From positions 1 to 34,314 of the forward strand of contig PYER01000035.1 of NCBI GenBank assembly GCA_003017855.1: a stretch of DNA of 34,314 bases, given 5' to 3'. The DNA comes from a filamentous cyanobacterium CCT1 (GTDB lineage Bacteria; Cyanobacteriota; Cyanobacteriia; Phormidesmidales; Phormidesmidaceae). The position numbers and the translations under genes were made by a program. The notes under the pieces were generated by a model, which saw nothing but the letters and a program-made list of their open reading frames with translations, searched no databases and was not told where the DNA came from. This document shows, in pieces, positions 1 through 8,819 of the stretch (position 1 is its first letter; every line of letters begins with the position of its first letter).

Positions 1-402
1 GCTATCAAGTTGACCTCACGAAGCAGGTGGCTTAAGAACGGTCGAATCTTGGTTTGTCAGCTTTATTTTCAGGGCAAATCCTATTTAGTTAAACCCCGGT
101 TCATAATCAGGAACCTTGTAGAGGCGAAGCCTGTGTTATGCGACATAAGGGTAATTCCCCTGGCTACGCAATTTCAATTGGTGACAACTGCTGTTGATCG
201 ATACCCGCCCTGCGTCTTTGTGGGGCAGGTTATGCACGGACGTGAGGAACCTGCTGGCCATCAAATCCGTGGGTTCGCAAATTGGGATGCACTTTGTTTG
301 CAAAGCTACAGGTATTGCACCAGTGCAGCACCTCCTGGGGGTCGCCACCTGCATTTTGACCTTTGAGAGGCTAACCGTAGTAGCTCATGGCGCCAACAAA
401 CT
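1..402. other. Gene-free stretch at left edge
   Basis: I see no convincing gene here on either strand. The open frames crossing it are rich in Cys, Arg and His, lack family motifs and lack good ribosome-binding sites, so I treat them as chance. It lies downstream of the small membrane ORF at 403-525 on the minus strand and probably holds its 3' untranslated end. Confidence 0.5.
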
Positions 403-525
403 CTACAGTTTCTTTTTATCGGTGCTGGTGACCTCAGATGGAAACAGCCAGACCAGTATACCCATGCTGCTAAAGAGTAATAGGGCTAACACCAGTGCCC
501 CTGCCGGAACTGATAGTGCAACCAT
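403..525 (-). CDS. Small single-pass membrane protein, 40 aa, unrecognised
   Basis: A short ORF reads from ATG at 525 to TAG at 403. The product has a hydrophobic helix at about residues 6-27 (Ala/Leu/Val rich, ending GILVWLF) and then a polar tail, SEVTSTDKKKL. This hydrophobic-then-lysine arrangement suggests an N-out or lumenal end and a cytoplasmic tail, in the manner of small thylakoid complex subunits. A good ribosome-binding site (GAGGTGA) lies about 5 bases before the ATG. I could not match it to any remembered small photosystem, cytochrome b6f or NDH subunit, so no function is given. It lies about 106 bases beyond the histidine kinase stop on the same strand. A TTGACA hexamer at 595-600 (minus) could be a -35 box, but the matching -10 is poor. 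Confidence 0.6.
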   Translation of the reverse strand: MVALSVPAGALVLALLLFSSMGILVWLFPSEVTSTDKKKL

Positions 526-631
526 AGCAGTCACCTCAACGAGTTATTCCACTTCACTCTATGCAGAACCTGTGACTAAGCTGTGGCTAGGCTGTGTCAA
601 TTGCCTGTGTCGCTCTAGCCCTGCTACGGTT

Positions 632-1735
632 TTACGCTTGGGGCAGGGAAAATCGAAAGATGCTGCCTACGCCAACGGTGCTCTCGACCTCGATGCAGCC
701 ACCGTGCAGCTCGACCAGACGTTTTGTGATGGCCAGGCCAATACCCGTGCCGACTATAGTTGGGTTATGGGTTTGGTTGCGAAATTGGGATGAGCGCCAA
801 AACCGCTCAAAGACGTGGGGCAGTTCATCTGGCGCGATGCCAACCCCGGTATCGTGCACGGTAACCCAAATCTGGTTGTCAATGGCTCGAGCACTGAGGA
901 TGATGTATCCCTTGCGGGTGTGTTTGATGGCATTACCCAGCAGGTTGACGAGAATTTGCTCCAGACGATCGCGATCGGCCAGAACCGGAACCATATCGGC
1001 GTCGCAACGCCAACCCAACTGAGGGCCATCCTCAGCGATCTGGCTGTCAAAGCGCAGAAGCAGTTTTTCAAACAAGGGGGGCAGGGCGATCGCCTGCAAC
1101 TGTAGCGGCAGCTGTCCTGCCTCGGCTTTTGAGAGCTCCTGTAAGTCATTCACCAGTCGTTCTAGGCGGCGGGTTTCACGTACTAACAGCTGAGTGGCTT
1201 CGGGCGTGAGCGCCTGCGATGCTGCCACCGATTCCTCTAAATAGCCTCGAACAATGGTCAGGGGCGTTCTCAGTTCGTGGGTCAGGTCCTCAATGAGTTC
1301 CCGCCGCCGCTCTTCTACGCCTTGCAGGCTCAACGCCAGGCGGTTAAAGCTGCGGCTCAGCTGCGCTAGCTCTGGAATGTCGCTGCGGGGCACCTGCTCA
1401 GACCAGTTGCCCGCTGCAAACTGGTGAGTAATCCGCTCCATCTCAGTCAGGGGCTGGGTGATGCGCCGCGCCACCCAATAGCTCAGCGCCGCTGCCGTTA
1501 TCCCCCCGACCGTTAGCGACAGAATCGTGCTGCCACTCCAGGCATCTTCAAACCCCGATAGCAGCTCTGCGCGAATCGCGTAAACCGCCCGACCCATAGT
1601 AGCCATCTGGTCTAAATGGCCTGAAAACAAATGGTGGGAGGCAGCGCGGCTAATCACAATGAAACTGCCCACCCCTACCAGCATGACCACCAAGTGAGAG
1701 AAGAACAGCCGTCCCTGAAGCCCTACCCGCATCAT
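632..1735 (-). CDS. HAMP-domain sensor histidine kinase
   Basis: This is a membrane sensor that autophosphorylates on histidine and passes phosphate to the response regulator encoded just upstream. Order in the 367 residues: membrane helix about 11-28, a short periplasmic loop of about 40 residues, a second helix about 70-88, HAMP about 89-140, HisKA with the phospho-acceptor H153 in LTHELRTPLT, then HATPase with N-box residues N264/N268 and the G1 motif DTGVGI at 295-300. The late GTGIGLAI motif is also present. Its ATG overlaps the regulator's stop by 4 bp, so the two are translationally coupled. The short external loop suggests a membrane or small-ligand signal, as in BaeS-like kinases. 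The signal cannot be named from sequence. Confidence in family is high and in stimulus nil. Confidence 0.95.
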   Translation of the reverse strand: MMRVGLQGRLFFSHLVVMLVGVGSFIVISRAASHHLFSGHLDQMATMGRAVYAIRAELLSGFEDAWSGSTILSLTVGGITAAALSYWVARRITQPLTEMERITHQFAAGNWSEQVPRSDIPELAQLSRSFNRLALSLQGVEERRRELIEDLTHELRTPLTIVRGYLEESVAASQALTPEATQLLVRETRRLERLVNDLQELSKAEAGQLPLQLQAIALPPLFEKLLLRFDSQIAEDGPQLGWRCDADMVPVLADRDRLEQILVNLLGNAIKHTRKGYIILSARAIDNQIWVTVHDTGVGIAPDELPHVFERFWRSSQFRNQTHNPTIVGTGIGLAITKRLVELHGGCIEVESTVGVGSIFRFSLPQA

Positions 1736-2439
1736 GCATCATCCTCAAATTTGTAGCCCATGCCCACCACCGTTTTAATAAACTGAGGCTGCTTGGGGTC
1801 GAGTTCAATCTTCTTGCGCAGACGACCCACGTGGGTATCGACTACCCGTTCTTCGCCAAAAAAGTCGTTGCCCCAAAGCTTCTCGACCAGGTAGGCACGG
1901 CTCCAGGCACGGCCTGGGTGGCTGACAAAGGTGGCCAGGAGCTCAAACTCAATAGTGGTTAACTCTAGCTCTTTAGCACTGCCGCTGGCCTGATGGATAG
2001 CGACGTGGCGATCTAGATCTACCGTGAAGTGAGCGGTGCGATAGACCTGGCTTTGGGTCTCTTGGCGCAAGCTGCGGCGCAGCAGGGCGCGGACCCGAGC
2101 CACTAGCTCTATTGGGCTAAAGGGCTTGACCAGGTAGTCATCGGCCCCAGTCGAAAGGCCAATGACCCGGTCGAGGTCTTCGCCTTTAGCGGTCAGCATC
2201 AGAACATAGGGGTCGTAGGGGCCTGCCATCTTGCGAATGCGAGTGCAGACTTCCAGCCCATCAATGCCCGGCAGCATCCAATCGAGAATAATGAGCTGGG
2301 GCTGGTGGGCTTGAAACTGCCGTATGGCATCGTTGCCGTCGCGACTACACAGGCAGGTAAAGCCTTCTTTTGCTAATAGCTGTTGGATAAATCGGGCAAT
2401 CTCGGCCTCGTCTTCTACAATCAGAATCGTCTGCGCCAT
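1732..2439 (-). CDS. OmpR/PhoB-family response regulator
   Basis: This is a DNA-binding response regulator of 235 residues. The receiver domain (about 4-120) shows the acidic pair near E9/D10, the phospho-acceptor D53 in LIILDWMLPG, T83 and K105 in LVKPF. A winged-helix output domain follows at about 130-232, with the typical RVVDTHVGRLRKKIE recognition segment and the GMGYKF ending. I chose ATG at 2439 because MAQTILIVEDE is the normal family N-terminus; the longer frame back to 2523 adds 28 residues with no domain. It precedes and overlaps the kinase gene by 4 bp, forming one operon. Similar cyanobacterial pairs sense metals or envelope stress, but nothing here fixes the regulon. Confidence 0.95.
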   Translation of the reverse strand: MAQTILIVEDEAEIARFIQQLLAKEGFTCLCSRDGNDAIRQFQAHQPQLIILDWMLPGIDGLEVCTRIRKMAGPYDPYVLMLTAKGEDLDRVIGLSTGADDYLVKPFSPIELVARVRALLRRSLRQETQSQVYRTAHFTVDLDRHVAIHQASGSAKELELTTIEFELLATFVSHPGRAWSRAYLVEKLWGNDFFGEERVVDTHVGRLRKKIELDPKQPQFIKTVVGMGYKFEDDA

Positions 2440-2637
2440 GGCCTGAACCAGGATAAAAACATGAGGGTCAGCGTGGGGCTTTGCGCACCCATCCTTCGAC
2501 CCTAGCACGGCGGAAATCTTCAATAGATGCCCCAGTGCCTATCAATCGCACCCGTATATCAGATCAGAGTCTAACCCTCCGCCGGTAGCCCGCTCCCCCA
2601 GGCTGTGCTACACCAAAAGGGCCGAGCAGGATAACCC

Positions 2638-3291
2638 GTGTCGCCCATGCGAAGCCCATTGCCCTGGGGTTTGACCAGCTACCACATCAAGCTTCTAGCG
2701 GCGCTGACCATGCTGGTGGACCACATCGGCGTGGTGTTTTTCCCCAATGCGATCGGGCTGCGCATCATTGGGCGCATCAGCTTTCCGCTGTTTATCTGGC
2801 TGCTGGTGCAGGGCGAGGCCCACACCCGCAATGTCGGGCGCTATGGCCTCAGGCTGGCGATCTTGGGTGTAGTGTCTCAACCGATCTACCAGCTAATTTT
2901 TGATACCACTCGGCTGAATATTTTATTTGAGCTACTGGTGGGGCTGGTGTGTTTGCGCCTAGACCGCCGCTTTCCCCGGTTTCGGATTCCGATTTGGCTG
3001 GGGGGCGCGGGGCTGAGTGAACTGCTCAGCATGGGCTATGGCAGCTACGGCATTGCGCTGATCTTTCTAACGCGCTACTTTCGCCCCAAGCTACTGTGGG
3101 TGGTTGCCTGGGTTGGGTTTCACCTGGTTTGGACGGCGATCGCGGGGCCTTTTCAGCTGCCTGCGATCGCGGTTCCCCTAATCTTTTGGCTAGCCAATGG
3201 CGAACGGGGGCCAAAAGCGCGGTGGTTCTATGCCTTTTACCCCGGCCACTTAGCCCTGCTGTGGCTAATTCGACAATCCATGCTGACCTGA
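2638..3291 (+). CDS. TraX-family integral membrane protein
   Basis: This is a 217-residue polytopic membrane protein. It matches the TraX family by LTMLVDHIGVVFFPN near the N-terminus, the IIGRISFPLFIWLLVQG segment and the closing YAFYPGHLALLWLIR motif. In F plasmids TraX N-acetylates pilin; in chromosomal copies, including cyanobacterial ones, the acyl-acceptor is unknown, so acyltransferase activity is inference only. The frame opens with GTG at 2638; an in-frame ATG at 2647 is an equally good start giving 214 residues. It is divergent from the two-component operon (about 200 bases apart) and converges on the small gene at 3417. Confidence 0.88.
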   Translation: MSPMRSPLPWGLTSYHIKLLAALTMLVDHIGVVFFPNAIGLRIIGRISFPLFIWLLVQGEAHTRNVGRYGLRLAILGVVSQPIYQLIFDTTRLNILFELLVGLVCLRLDRRFPRFRIPIWLGGAGLSELLSMGYGSYGIALIFLTRYFRPKLLWVVAWVGFHLVWTAIAGPFQLPAIAVPLIFWLANGERGPKARWFYAFYPGHLALLWLIRQSMLT

Positions 3292-3416
3292 GCTCTGGGG
3301 TATTGAGCGGGTATTGCTCACGCATCGCCCCAAAACAAAACCACCCGCTGCCGGCTGACATCCAGTCATAACAGAGCCGTGGCGAGTGGTCTAGGGATTT
3401 TTATCTCAATCCAGGT

Positions 3417-3623
3417 TTAAAGGAAGTGGTCGATTGCCACAGCTGATACTGCCGCAAAGGCGGTGATAGCCAGGCCCGTGAGCGGGTTTTGCCCCTGGGC
3501 TACCGCAAAGGAAGTGATCACACCAGCGCCCAGGGCCGCGATCGCCACAGAGCCAATCCAATCTTTTTGTAGGTTATGCATGGGGTGGTTAAAAGCAGGA
3601 TATAACGCAAAAAGTGAGGCCAT
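3417..3623 (-). CDS. Small two-helix membrane protein, unrecognised
   Basis: The product is 68 residues with two hydrophobic helices, one around WIGSVAIAALGAGVITSFAV and one around LTGLAITAFAAVSAVAI, ending DHFL. I think similar short proteins occur across cyanobacteria but know no function. Start choice: ATG at 3623 has AAAGG six to seven bases upstream. A later ATG at 3581 gives a 54-residue product beginning MHNLQKDWIG, which looks more like a conserved N-terminus, so either may be used. The longer TTG start at 3641 is unlikely. A 15-base tandem repeat (3626-3656) overlaps the ribosome-binding site. Confidence 0.65.
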   Translation of the reverse strand: MASLFALYPAFNHPMHNLQKDWIGSVAIAALGAGVITSFAVAQGQNPLTGLAITAFAAVSAVAIDHFL

Positions 3624-3625
3624 AG

Positions 3626-3656
3626 CCTTTAGACAACGCAACCTTTAGACAACGCA
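3626..3656. repeat. 15-bp direct repeat, two copies one base apart
   Basis: CCTTTAGACAACGCA occurs at 3626-3640 and again at 3642-3656 without mismatch. On the minus strand each copy carries the TAAAGG that serves as ribosome-binding site for the small membrane gene, so the site itself is duplicated. It may be a slippage product. Confidence 0.9.
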
Positions 3657-3852
3657 GCTCTTAGAGAAACCACGTATTCACCCCCAAGGGATAGGTTGCT
3701 TTTCAGACCTCACGCTATCACCCCGTCTCCAACCAAAACATACCGCTCTGGAGAACTGATACCAAGCTTAAGGGTTAGTTAAATTAGTTAACATTTTCCT
3801 CAGGAAAGATGCAGGGCTTCCGGTAAAGTAACTACTCGCTCAGGGGGTGAGG

Positions 3853-4323
3853 CTATTCGGTTCGCTGGGTATTGCCCGCTTTAACCCAGCCTTCCTGACC
3901 GTTAGATACCACCCGCACCTTGACCCAATCCTGGTCGGCGGGCTCCTCCAGTACCACTACAGCTTCATTGACATCTACCCCACCCACCTGAGGAAACTCA
4001 ACTCCAGGGCCTTCGCGCATGACCAGGCCAATGGGCTGCACCACCACAGCTTCATAGGCACCGGGTTCGAGGGCTGGTTCAGGCGGCGCTACCTCGGGTG
4101 GGGCTTCAGCCTCGGGTGCCGCTGCAGCTGGCGCTTCGGGTGCCGTTTCGGGTGCCGCTTCGGTTGCTGTAGGCATCTCATCGCCGTAAAGGGGTTTGGG
4201 CGGCAGCACCGAAAGGCGACCCATAAAGTAGCGAGCGGTGGCTACCCCAGCCATCGACAGCAAAATTAGGGCGATCGCAACGCCCAAAATTAACTTAGAT
4301 AGGCCAATGAAAAATCCTTTCAT
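3853..4323 (-). CDS. Membrane-anchored SH3b-domain protein
   Basis: This 156-residue protein has an N-terminal membrane anchor (about 6-30, LILGVAIALILLSMAGV). A long Pro/Ala/Glu-rich linker follows (about 48-88), with repeats of the PEAPAAAAPEAEAPPE kind, and then a bacterial SH3 domain (about 95-153) with the signature LVMREGPGVEF and the closing DWVKVRVVSNGQEGWVKAG. Such proteins sit in the periplasm or cell wall, where SH3b domains bind peptidoglycan or proteins. The linker would let the domain reach across the envelope. No catalytic domain is present. It is 74 bases downstream of the Ycf46-like ATPase on the same strand. Confidence 0.85.
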   Translation of the reverse strand: MKGFFIGLSKLILGVAIALILLSMAGVATARYFMGRLSVLPPKPLYGDEMPTATEAAPETAPEAPAAAAPEAEAPPEVAPPEPALEPGAYEAVVVQPIGLVMREGPGVEFPQVGGVDVNEAVVVLEEPADQDWVKVRVVSNGQEGWVKAGNTQRTE

Positions 4324-4397
4324 GGGCAGAACCGACCAAAAATTCGTTTACAGCTTGCTAATGGTACAGCACCCCTGGCTAATCGGCATCGACCTGG

Positions 4398-5918
4398 CTA
4401 ATCGGTGTCGGGCAGCGTCGGGCGCAGCCTGGGGTCCAGGCCGCTGCGAGAGGCCATCCGAGCTTTACCCGACGCTGCCCATGCCTGCAGAGCTTCGATC
4501 TGCTCCTGGGCGGTACGGGCCAGAGGCACTATCTCACTGGCGGCGGTCAGAATGTCATCGGTAGTAAAGTCGCGGTTTTGGCTAAAGCCCAGGTGCATAG
4601 CCTCGACGATCGCCTGCTCGATCTCAGCCCCAGAGAAATCGGGGGTTTCGTAGGCCAGCCGGGGAATATCAAAGCTCTTTAGGGTGTGGGGCCGCAGGCG
4701 AGAGAGATGCACCTCAAAAATAGCCTGGCGATCGCTCTGGGTGGGCAGCCCGACAAAGAAAATTTCGTCAAACCGGCCCCGCCGCAGCATTTCGGGCGGC
4801 AGTGCATGAATATTGTTGGCGGTAGCGACCACAAACACCGGGGAGGTTTTCTCGGCCATCCAGGTAATAAACGTGCCAAAAACCCGGCTGGCGGTGCCTG
4901 AATCTCCCCGACCATCCATGCCCGCAAAGGCTTTGTCGATCTCGTCAATCCACAGCACGCAGGGAGCCAGGGCCTCGGCCAGCTGAATCATCTGGCGGGT
5001 GCGGGCCTCCGACTCGCCCACCAGGCCGCCAAACAGACGCCCTACGTCGAGCCGCAGCAGGGGCAGGTGCCAGTGGTGGGCGATCGCCTTGGCGGTCAGC
5101 GACTTGCCCGTCCCCTGAATGCCCAGCAGCAGCAGTCCGCGCGGGTGGGGCAGACCGTACTGGCGCGCCTTTTCTGAAAATGCCGCCCCCCGCTTCAGCA
5201 GCCAGTCTTTGAGATTATCCAGGCCGCCGATGTCAGAAATTTGCTCCTTAGCAGGGTAGTAGTCGAGAATTTGGGTCTGACGAATGCTCTGGCGCTTTTC
5301 GTCAAGAATCAGGTCGAGGTCATTGGGGTCAAAGGCTCCGTGGTAGGCTATCGCTCGAGCCAGCACCCGCCGAATTCGCTCCAGCGATAGCCCCTGGCAG
5401 GTGCGCACGACCTCCTCCAGCATGGCTGGCGGCAGGTTAGTGCTGGTGGCGCTCAAGAGCTGCTGCACCTCCTGGCGAATAGCGCCGGCATCGGGCAGGG
5501 TAAACTCCAGCACCGTCACCGTTTCGCTCAGTTCATCGGGAATGGTCAGCTGTGCCGAGAGAATGATCAGGGTTTTTGGCTGAGCCTTGAGACGACGGGC
5601 CAGATTGCGCAGCTTGCGAGAAACGGCCACGTCGTCTAAGAAGCGATGAAAGTCGCGCAGCACAAAGATGGCCGGGGCGGTAGCGGGCAGCCTTTCGACT
5701 AGCTCCAGCGCCTGCAGCGGGTTGCGCTTGCCAAAGCCAGCGTCGTTGAGGTTGCCCTGGTAGCCCTCGACAAAGTCCCAAGTGTAGAGGGCGCGACTGC
5801 CCTGGGCCGCCGCACAGGCGGCAATGTCGGCCTCGGCCCGCTCCTCCTCGGCAGTGGCAATGTAAACAATCGGGTAGCGGGCGCGAATCAGCAGCCCCAG
5901 TTCTTCGGTGAAACCCAT
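4398..5918 (-). CDS. ycf46: Ycf46-like AAA ATPase
   Basis: This is a 506-residue AAA ATPase of the Ycf46 family, found in cyanobacteria and in red-lineage plastid genomes. The N-terminal half (1 to about 215) is a degenerate AAA-like region. The C-terminal AAA module has Walker A GIQGTGKS at 266-273, Walker [10 protein letters not shown] at 320-328, sensor-1 ATANN at 365-369 and an arginine-finger segment [11 protein letters not shown]. The GIQGTGKS form, rather than GPPGTGKT, is characteristic of the family. Ycf46 has been linked to CO2 use and photosynthesis regulation in cyanobacteria, but its substrate is not established. The ATG at 5918 opens a typical [17 protein letters not shown]-terminus. 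It reads toward the SH3 gene. Confidence 0.93.
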   Translation of the reverse strand: MGFTEELGLLIRARYPIVYIATAEEERAEADIAACAAAQGSRALYTWDFVEGYQGNLNDAGFGKRNPLQALELVERLPATAPAIFVLRDFHRFLDDVAVSRKLRNLARRLKAQPKTLIILSAQLTIPDELSETVTVLEFTLPDAGAIRQEVQQLLSATSTNLPPAMLEEVVRTCQGLSLERIRRVLARAIAYHGAFDPNDLDLILDEKRQSIRQTQILDYYPAKEQISDIGGLDNLKDWLLKRGAAFSEKARQYGLPHPRGLLLLGIQGTGKSLTAKAIAHHWHLPLLRLDVGRLFGGLVGESEARTRQMIQLAEALAPCVLWIDEIDKAFAGMDGRGDSGTASRVFGTFITWMAEKTSPVFVVATANNIHALPPEMLRRGRFDEIFFVGLPTQSDRQAIFEVHLSRLRPHTLKSFDIPRLAYETPDFSGAEIEQAIVEAMHLGFSQNRDFTTDDILTAASEIVPLARTAQEQIEALQAWAASGKARMASRSGLDPRLRPTLPDTD

Positions 5919-6089
5919 GTCAGCGCAGCGCGGGTATCCTATAGCTCTCTAGTAACGTTTCCAGCCTATCGAATTTTGGAGAAGACTCTGCCTGGAGCGC
6001 TAAAAAGTTATCTCCTAGACTCAGCATCACAAAGCTTCTACTGGTGGCGAAAGACGCCCATAGTGAGCCTTTAGTTGAAAAGGAATGCC

Positions 6090-6605
6090 CTAAGCGTCTG
6101 GTGAATTGAGCTGCTGCTGCAGCTGAGCCAGGGCGGCCCAGCGATGGTCTACAGATTCGGCGGTAGGGGCGCCCTGATGGCGAGTTTCAATACCGGGGCA
6201 GTCTTCGTCGCAGATTTGGGGCTGGGGTAGGGCCAGACAAATCTGCTCGTAGAGCCAGGTTTCGGGGTAGAAGTGGCCGTTGGGCGGCAGGGTTTCGATC
6301 AGGTCGTCCACGGCTACCTCCCGCTCCAGCGGTAGGGTCGCGGGGTCGGGCTCATGCTCTAGCCAGATCATCTCTTGGGGAGCAATGACCACCCGGTGGT
6401 TGTAGGTCTTCAGGCAGCGATCGCAGCTCAGCGTCACAATGGTGTTAACCCTGGCCTTAACCTCCAAATAAGTGCCCTGATGAATAACGGTCAGCTCGCC
6501 CCGCACGGGGGTCAGGGTCTCCAGGTCGCTCAGGTGCGTGTCTAAGTCAACAACGAGGGTTTTCTCGGGCCGCTGCAGCAGGTGGGGTATATACACTTTG
6601 TCCAT
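6090..6605 (-). CDS. YceD/DUF177-family protein
   Basis: This 171-residue DUF177 (YceD) protein has the family core CDRCLKTY at about 80-87 followed by acidic, hydrophobic strands and a later Cys pair in CDEDCPG (about 132-138), which could bind metal. In most bacteria yceD sits before rpmF and the plant homologue is needed for 23S rRNA accumulation in plastids. Here it ends the yidC-jag string, which keeps it in a ribosome-biogenesis setting. The ATG at 6605 is 44 bases after the Jag stop. Confidence 0.88.
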   Translation of the reverse strand: MDKVYIPHLLQRPEKTLVVDLDTHLSDLETLTPVRGELTVIHQGTYLEVKARVNTIVTLSCDRCLKTYNHRVVIAPQEMIWLEHEPDPATLPLEREVAVDDLIETLPPNGHFYPETWLYEQICLALPQPQICDEDCPGIETRHQGAPTAESVDHRWAALAQLQQQLNSPDA

Positions 6606-6649
6606 CGCTCATCCCTCCCATGACTCGCATCTCAATCGCTTTGCCGGGG

Positions 6650-7150
6650 CTACTCAGGGGCCTGACCCGCCAGACAGACGACCAAACGGCGATCGGGCTC
6701 GCGGCCTCGACTGAACGTAGCTAGGCCCTCGTGGGCGGCCAAAAAGTGGTGCATCTGGCGGCGCTCGGCGGAAGATAGCCCCTGCATTTCGTACTCTTCA
6801 CCGCTGGCCAGCACGCGCTCGGCGGCGTCTGCCGCCATCGTTTTGAGTTCTTCTAGGCGCTTGGCCCGGTAGCCCGCCAGCTCGATTGTAAAGGCCTGCT
6901 GCTCATCCTTGCCCTTACCCAAGTTCAAGGTGGTATTCGCCAGGTACTGAATTGAGTCAAGCACCGCGCCGCCCTCGCCAATCAGAGCCTGCACCTGCTC
7001 CGATGACAGCGGCTCTTCAGCGATGGTGAGCCAGCAGCTCTCCCCAGACTCGTCTTCGACCGGATGGGCGCTGACGGTTGAGGTCAACCCCTGCATCGTC
7101 AGCAGGCTGGTTAACCAGTTCATGCCAGCGGTAGCAGCATCGGTGACCAT
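6650..7150 (-). CDS. khpB: Jag/KhpB-like R3H RNA-binding protein
   Basis: This 166-residue protein has a central KH-like region (about 50-95, including VQALIGEGGAVLDSIQYLAN, the equivalent of the GxxG segment). A C-terminal R3H domain follows (about 100-160), with the basic RAKRLEEL helix and the Arg/His pair in SAERRQMHHFL. KhpB/Jag binds RNA and in Gram-positives affects cell elongation together with KhpA. The N-terminal Jag-N domain is not evident; cyanobacterial forms are short in this way. It starts 3 bases after the yidC stop, so coupled translation with the insertase is expected. That order is ancestral in bacteria. Confidence 0.9.
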   Translation of the reverse strand: MVTDAATAGMNWLTSLLTMQGLTSTVSAHPVEDESGESCWLTIAEEPLSSEQVQALIGEGGAVLDSIQYLANTTLNLGKGKDEQQAFTIELAGYRAKRLEELKTMAADAAERVLASGEEYEMQGLSSAERRQMHHFLAAHEGLATFSRGREPDRRLVVCLAGQAPE

Positions 7151-7153
7151 AGA

Positions 7154-8305
7154 TTATGCCTTCTTCTTTTTGCTGCGCCCTGGCTCAAAGGGCAGGGTCT
7201 TGCGATCGTCGTCAGCCTTGGTTTTGGTCTCGGCATCGACAATTTTTTGCAGGTTCTCAGGCAGCGGCTCCCGCGACAGGATGAAGGTTTGCAGGGTCTG
7301 GAAGATGTTGGCAATCAGCATATACATCAGCACCCCGGCAGGCAGCGGAAAGAACAGAAACATGCCAGAGAAGATGATCGGCGTGAACTTGTTCACTGCC
7401 GCCTGCTGGGGGTTGTCGCTGGAGGTAGACCCCTGCCCTGAAAGCACCTGGTTGAGGTAAAGGCTGGCCCCAAAGCCCAGAATCATGATCAAAATATCCC
7501 AGTGGATGGCGCCGTCTTCGCCGGTTACGCCAATGCGGCCCAGGGCTTTGATAAAGAGAAAGCCCTTGTTGGCAGCCAGACCAGGCGCCTGCACCCGAAC
7601 CGTGGCTTCACCAGGAGCTAGCGCGGTAATGTGGCCTGCCTCATCCACCGCAATCACGTCATCGCCCTTGGTGACTTCCCAGCGGGGCTTAAAGCTGTCG
7701 ATGTCGTCGTTGTACTGGGTAACCAAAGACTGGATAGTTTCGCCCTCGGCGGTCTGCAGCCGCACATCGGTCTTCTCACCGACCACGAGCTTGTTGCCGC
7801 CGGGCACGACCGCCGAAATGGGAAAGTGCGAGCCGTCAGAGACGTAGATCGCCTTAGGCGGGGTGCTGAACACCTGGGGCTGAATCTGCTCAATTTTTTC
7901 TTGGGGAAAAACCTGAACGTTGACGTCGTAGTTGATGTCGGCGAACGGCGACCCCCGCAGGGTAGCAAACAGGGCAAAGAGAATGGGCATTTGCAGCAGC
8001 ACCGGGAAGCAGCCCGCTAGCGGGTTGCCAAACTCTTTGTAGACCCCGCTCATCTCCTCCTGGAGCTTCGTGGGGTTGTCTTTGTAGCGCTCCTGGATTT
8101 CTTTGACGCGCTTTTGCATCAGGGGCTGGGCCACCTTCATGCGACGCATATTGCGGATAGAGCCCGCGTTGAGGGGATACAGCGCAAACCGAATCACCAG
8201 GGTGAGGGCGACAATGGCCAACCCATAGCTGGGCACGATCCCGTAGAAAAAATCCAGGATCGGCAACATGATGTTGTTGGTCAGAAATCCAATTCCAAAA
8301 TCCAT
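7154..8305 (-). CDS. yidC: YidC/Oxa1/Alb3 membrane protein insertase
   Basis: This insertase places proteins into the plasma and thylakoid membranes, alone or with Sec. The 383 residues run: helix about 24-46 with the conserved groove arginine R39 in [10 protein letters not shown], a cytoplasmic coiled helical hairpin about 50-95, [19 protein letters not shown] at about 97-115, a long extracytoplasmic insert about 120-262, then helices about 268-290, 306-325 and 325-342, and a lysine-rich tail (KKKKA) that can contact ribosomes. The insert contains an Ig-like (BIG2-like) stretch at about 205-250. ATG at 8305 gives the usual MDFGIGFL N-terminus; GTG at 8311 would add two residues. It is co-directional with rnpA and jag. 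Confidence 0.96.
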   Translation of the reverse strand: MDFGIGFLTNNIMLPILDFFYGIVPSYGLAIVALTLVIRFALYPLNAGSIRNMRRMKVAQPLMQKRVKEIQERYKDNPTKLQEEMSGVYKEFGNPLAGCFPVLLQMPILFALFATLRGSPFADINYDVNVQVFPQEKIEQIQPQVFSTPPKAIYVSDGSHFPISAVVPGGNKLVVGEKTDVRLQTAEGETIQSLVTQYNDDIDSFKPRWEVTKGDDVIAVDEAGHITALAPGEATVRVQAPGLAANKGFLFIKALGRIGVTGEDGAIHWDILIMILGFGASLYLNQVLSGQGSTSSDNPQQAAVNKFTPIIFSGMFLFFPLPAGVLMYMLIANIFQTLQTFILSREPLPENLQKIVDAETKTKADDDRKTLPFEPGRSKKKKA

Positions 8306-8423
8306 GGGCACTAGAACCCTGCTACAGGGGATACGACGTTAACTGCTCAGTTACCTAATCTACCCCATAGACGGGGAGGCAAGCCGCCCGGTCACTGACG
8401 GATTGCCGTAGTTTTAAATAGAT

Positions 8424-8819
8424 TTAGACTTCACCTACGGCACCGCTGACGGCCTTAGCCGAGGGGGAGATGCGCTCGTTGATATAGTCGTAAACCTCAC
8501 GGAAGCGAGGCATAGAGCGCAGTTCTAGGCGACTGCCGTCTTTGAGGGTAACCACCATGTCACCCCAGAGGCCAATGCCGCGAGGCACGGTGACAATTTT
8601 ACTGATTTCGTTGTAAATCAGGTCGGTGCGATCGCGCCCCATCCAGCCGCCCGTAACCGAAATGCGTCGATTCGTGATGCGGTAGCGCAGCCACAGGGCA
8701 CGGGTGATGGCCCCGACCGTGAGGGGAAGGCAAATGATCGTAAACCCCAGCAGTAGGTTGACGATCAAATCGCCAATGTGGGGACCGCCCTCGTAGTACA
8801 CATCCTCACGAATGCCCAT
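8424..8819 (-). CDS. PH-domain (bPH_2/DUF304-like) membrane protein
   Basis: This 131-residue protein has one or two hydrophobic helices at about 16-45. A bacterial PH-like domain (about 46-118) follows, marked by RYRITNRRISVTGGWMGR and the strands around IVTVPRGIGLWGDMVVTLKDG. A gene of this type sits between rnpA and yidC in many cyanobacteria, where other bacteria carry yidD. Function is unknown; lipid or protein binding at the membrane is a guess. Its start lies 14 bases inside the end of rnpA in another frame, so it is probably coupled to it. Confidence 0.85.
   Translation of the reverse strand: MGIREDVYYEGGPHIGDLIVNLLLGFTIICLPLTVGAITRALWLRYRITNRRISVTGGWMGRDRTDLIYNEISKIVTVPRGIGLWGDMVVTLKDGSRLELRSMPRFREVYDYINERISPSAKAVSGAVGEV

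Noticed and set aside
10-366. 118-residue open frame at the left edge
   Set aside because: No ribosome-binding site or known motif, and unusual composition; treated as chance.
194-793. 199-residue open frame on the + strand
   Set aside because: It overlaps the 3' end of the histidine kinase and the small membrane ORF, lacks a ribosome-binding site and shows no family motif.
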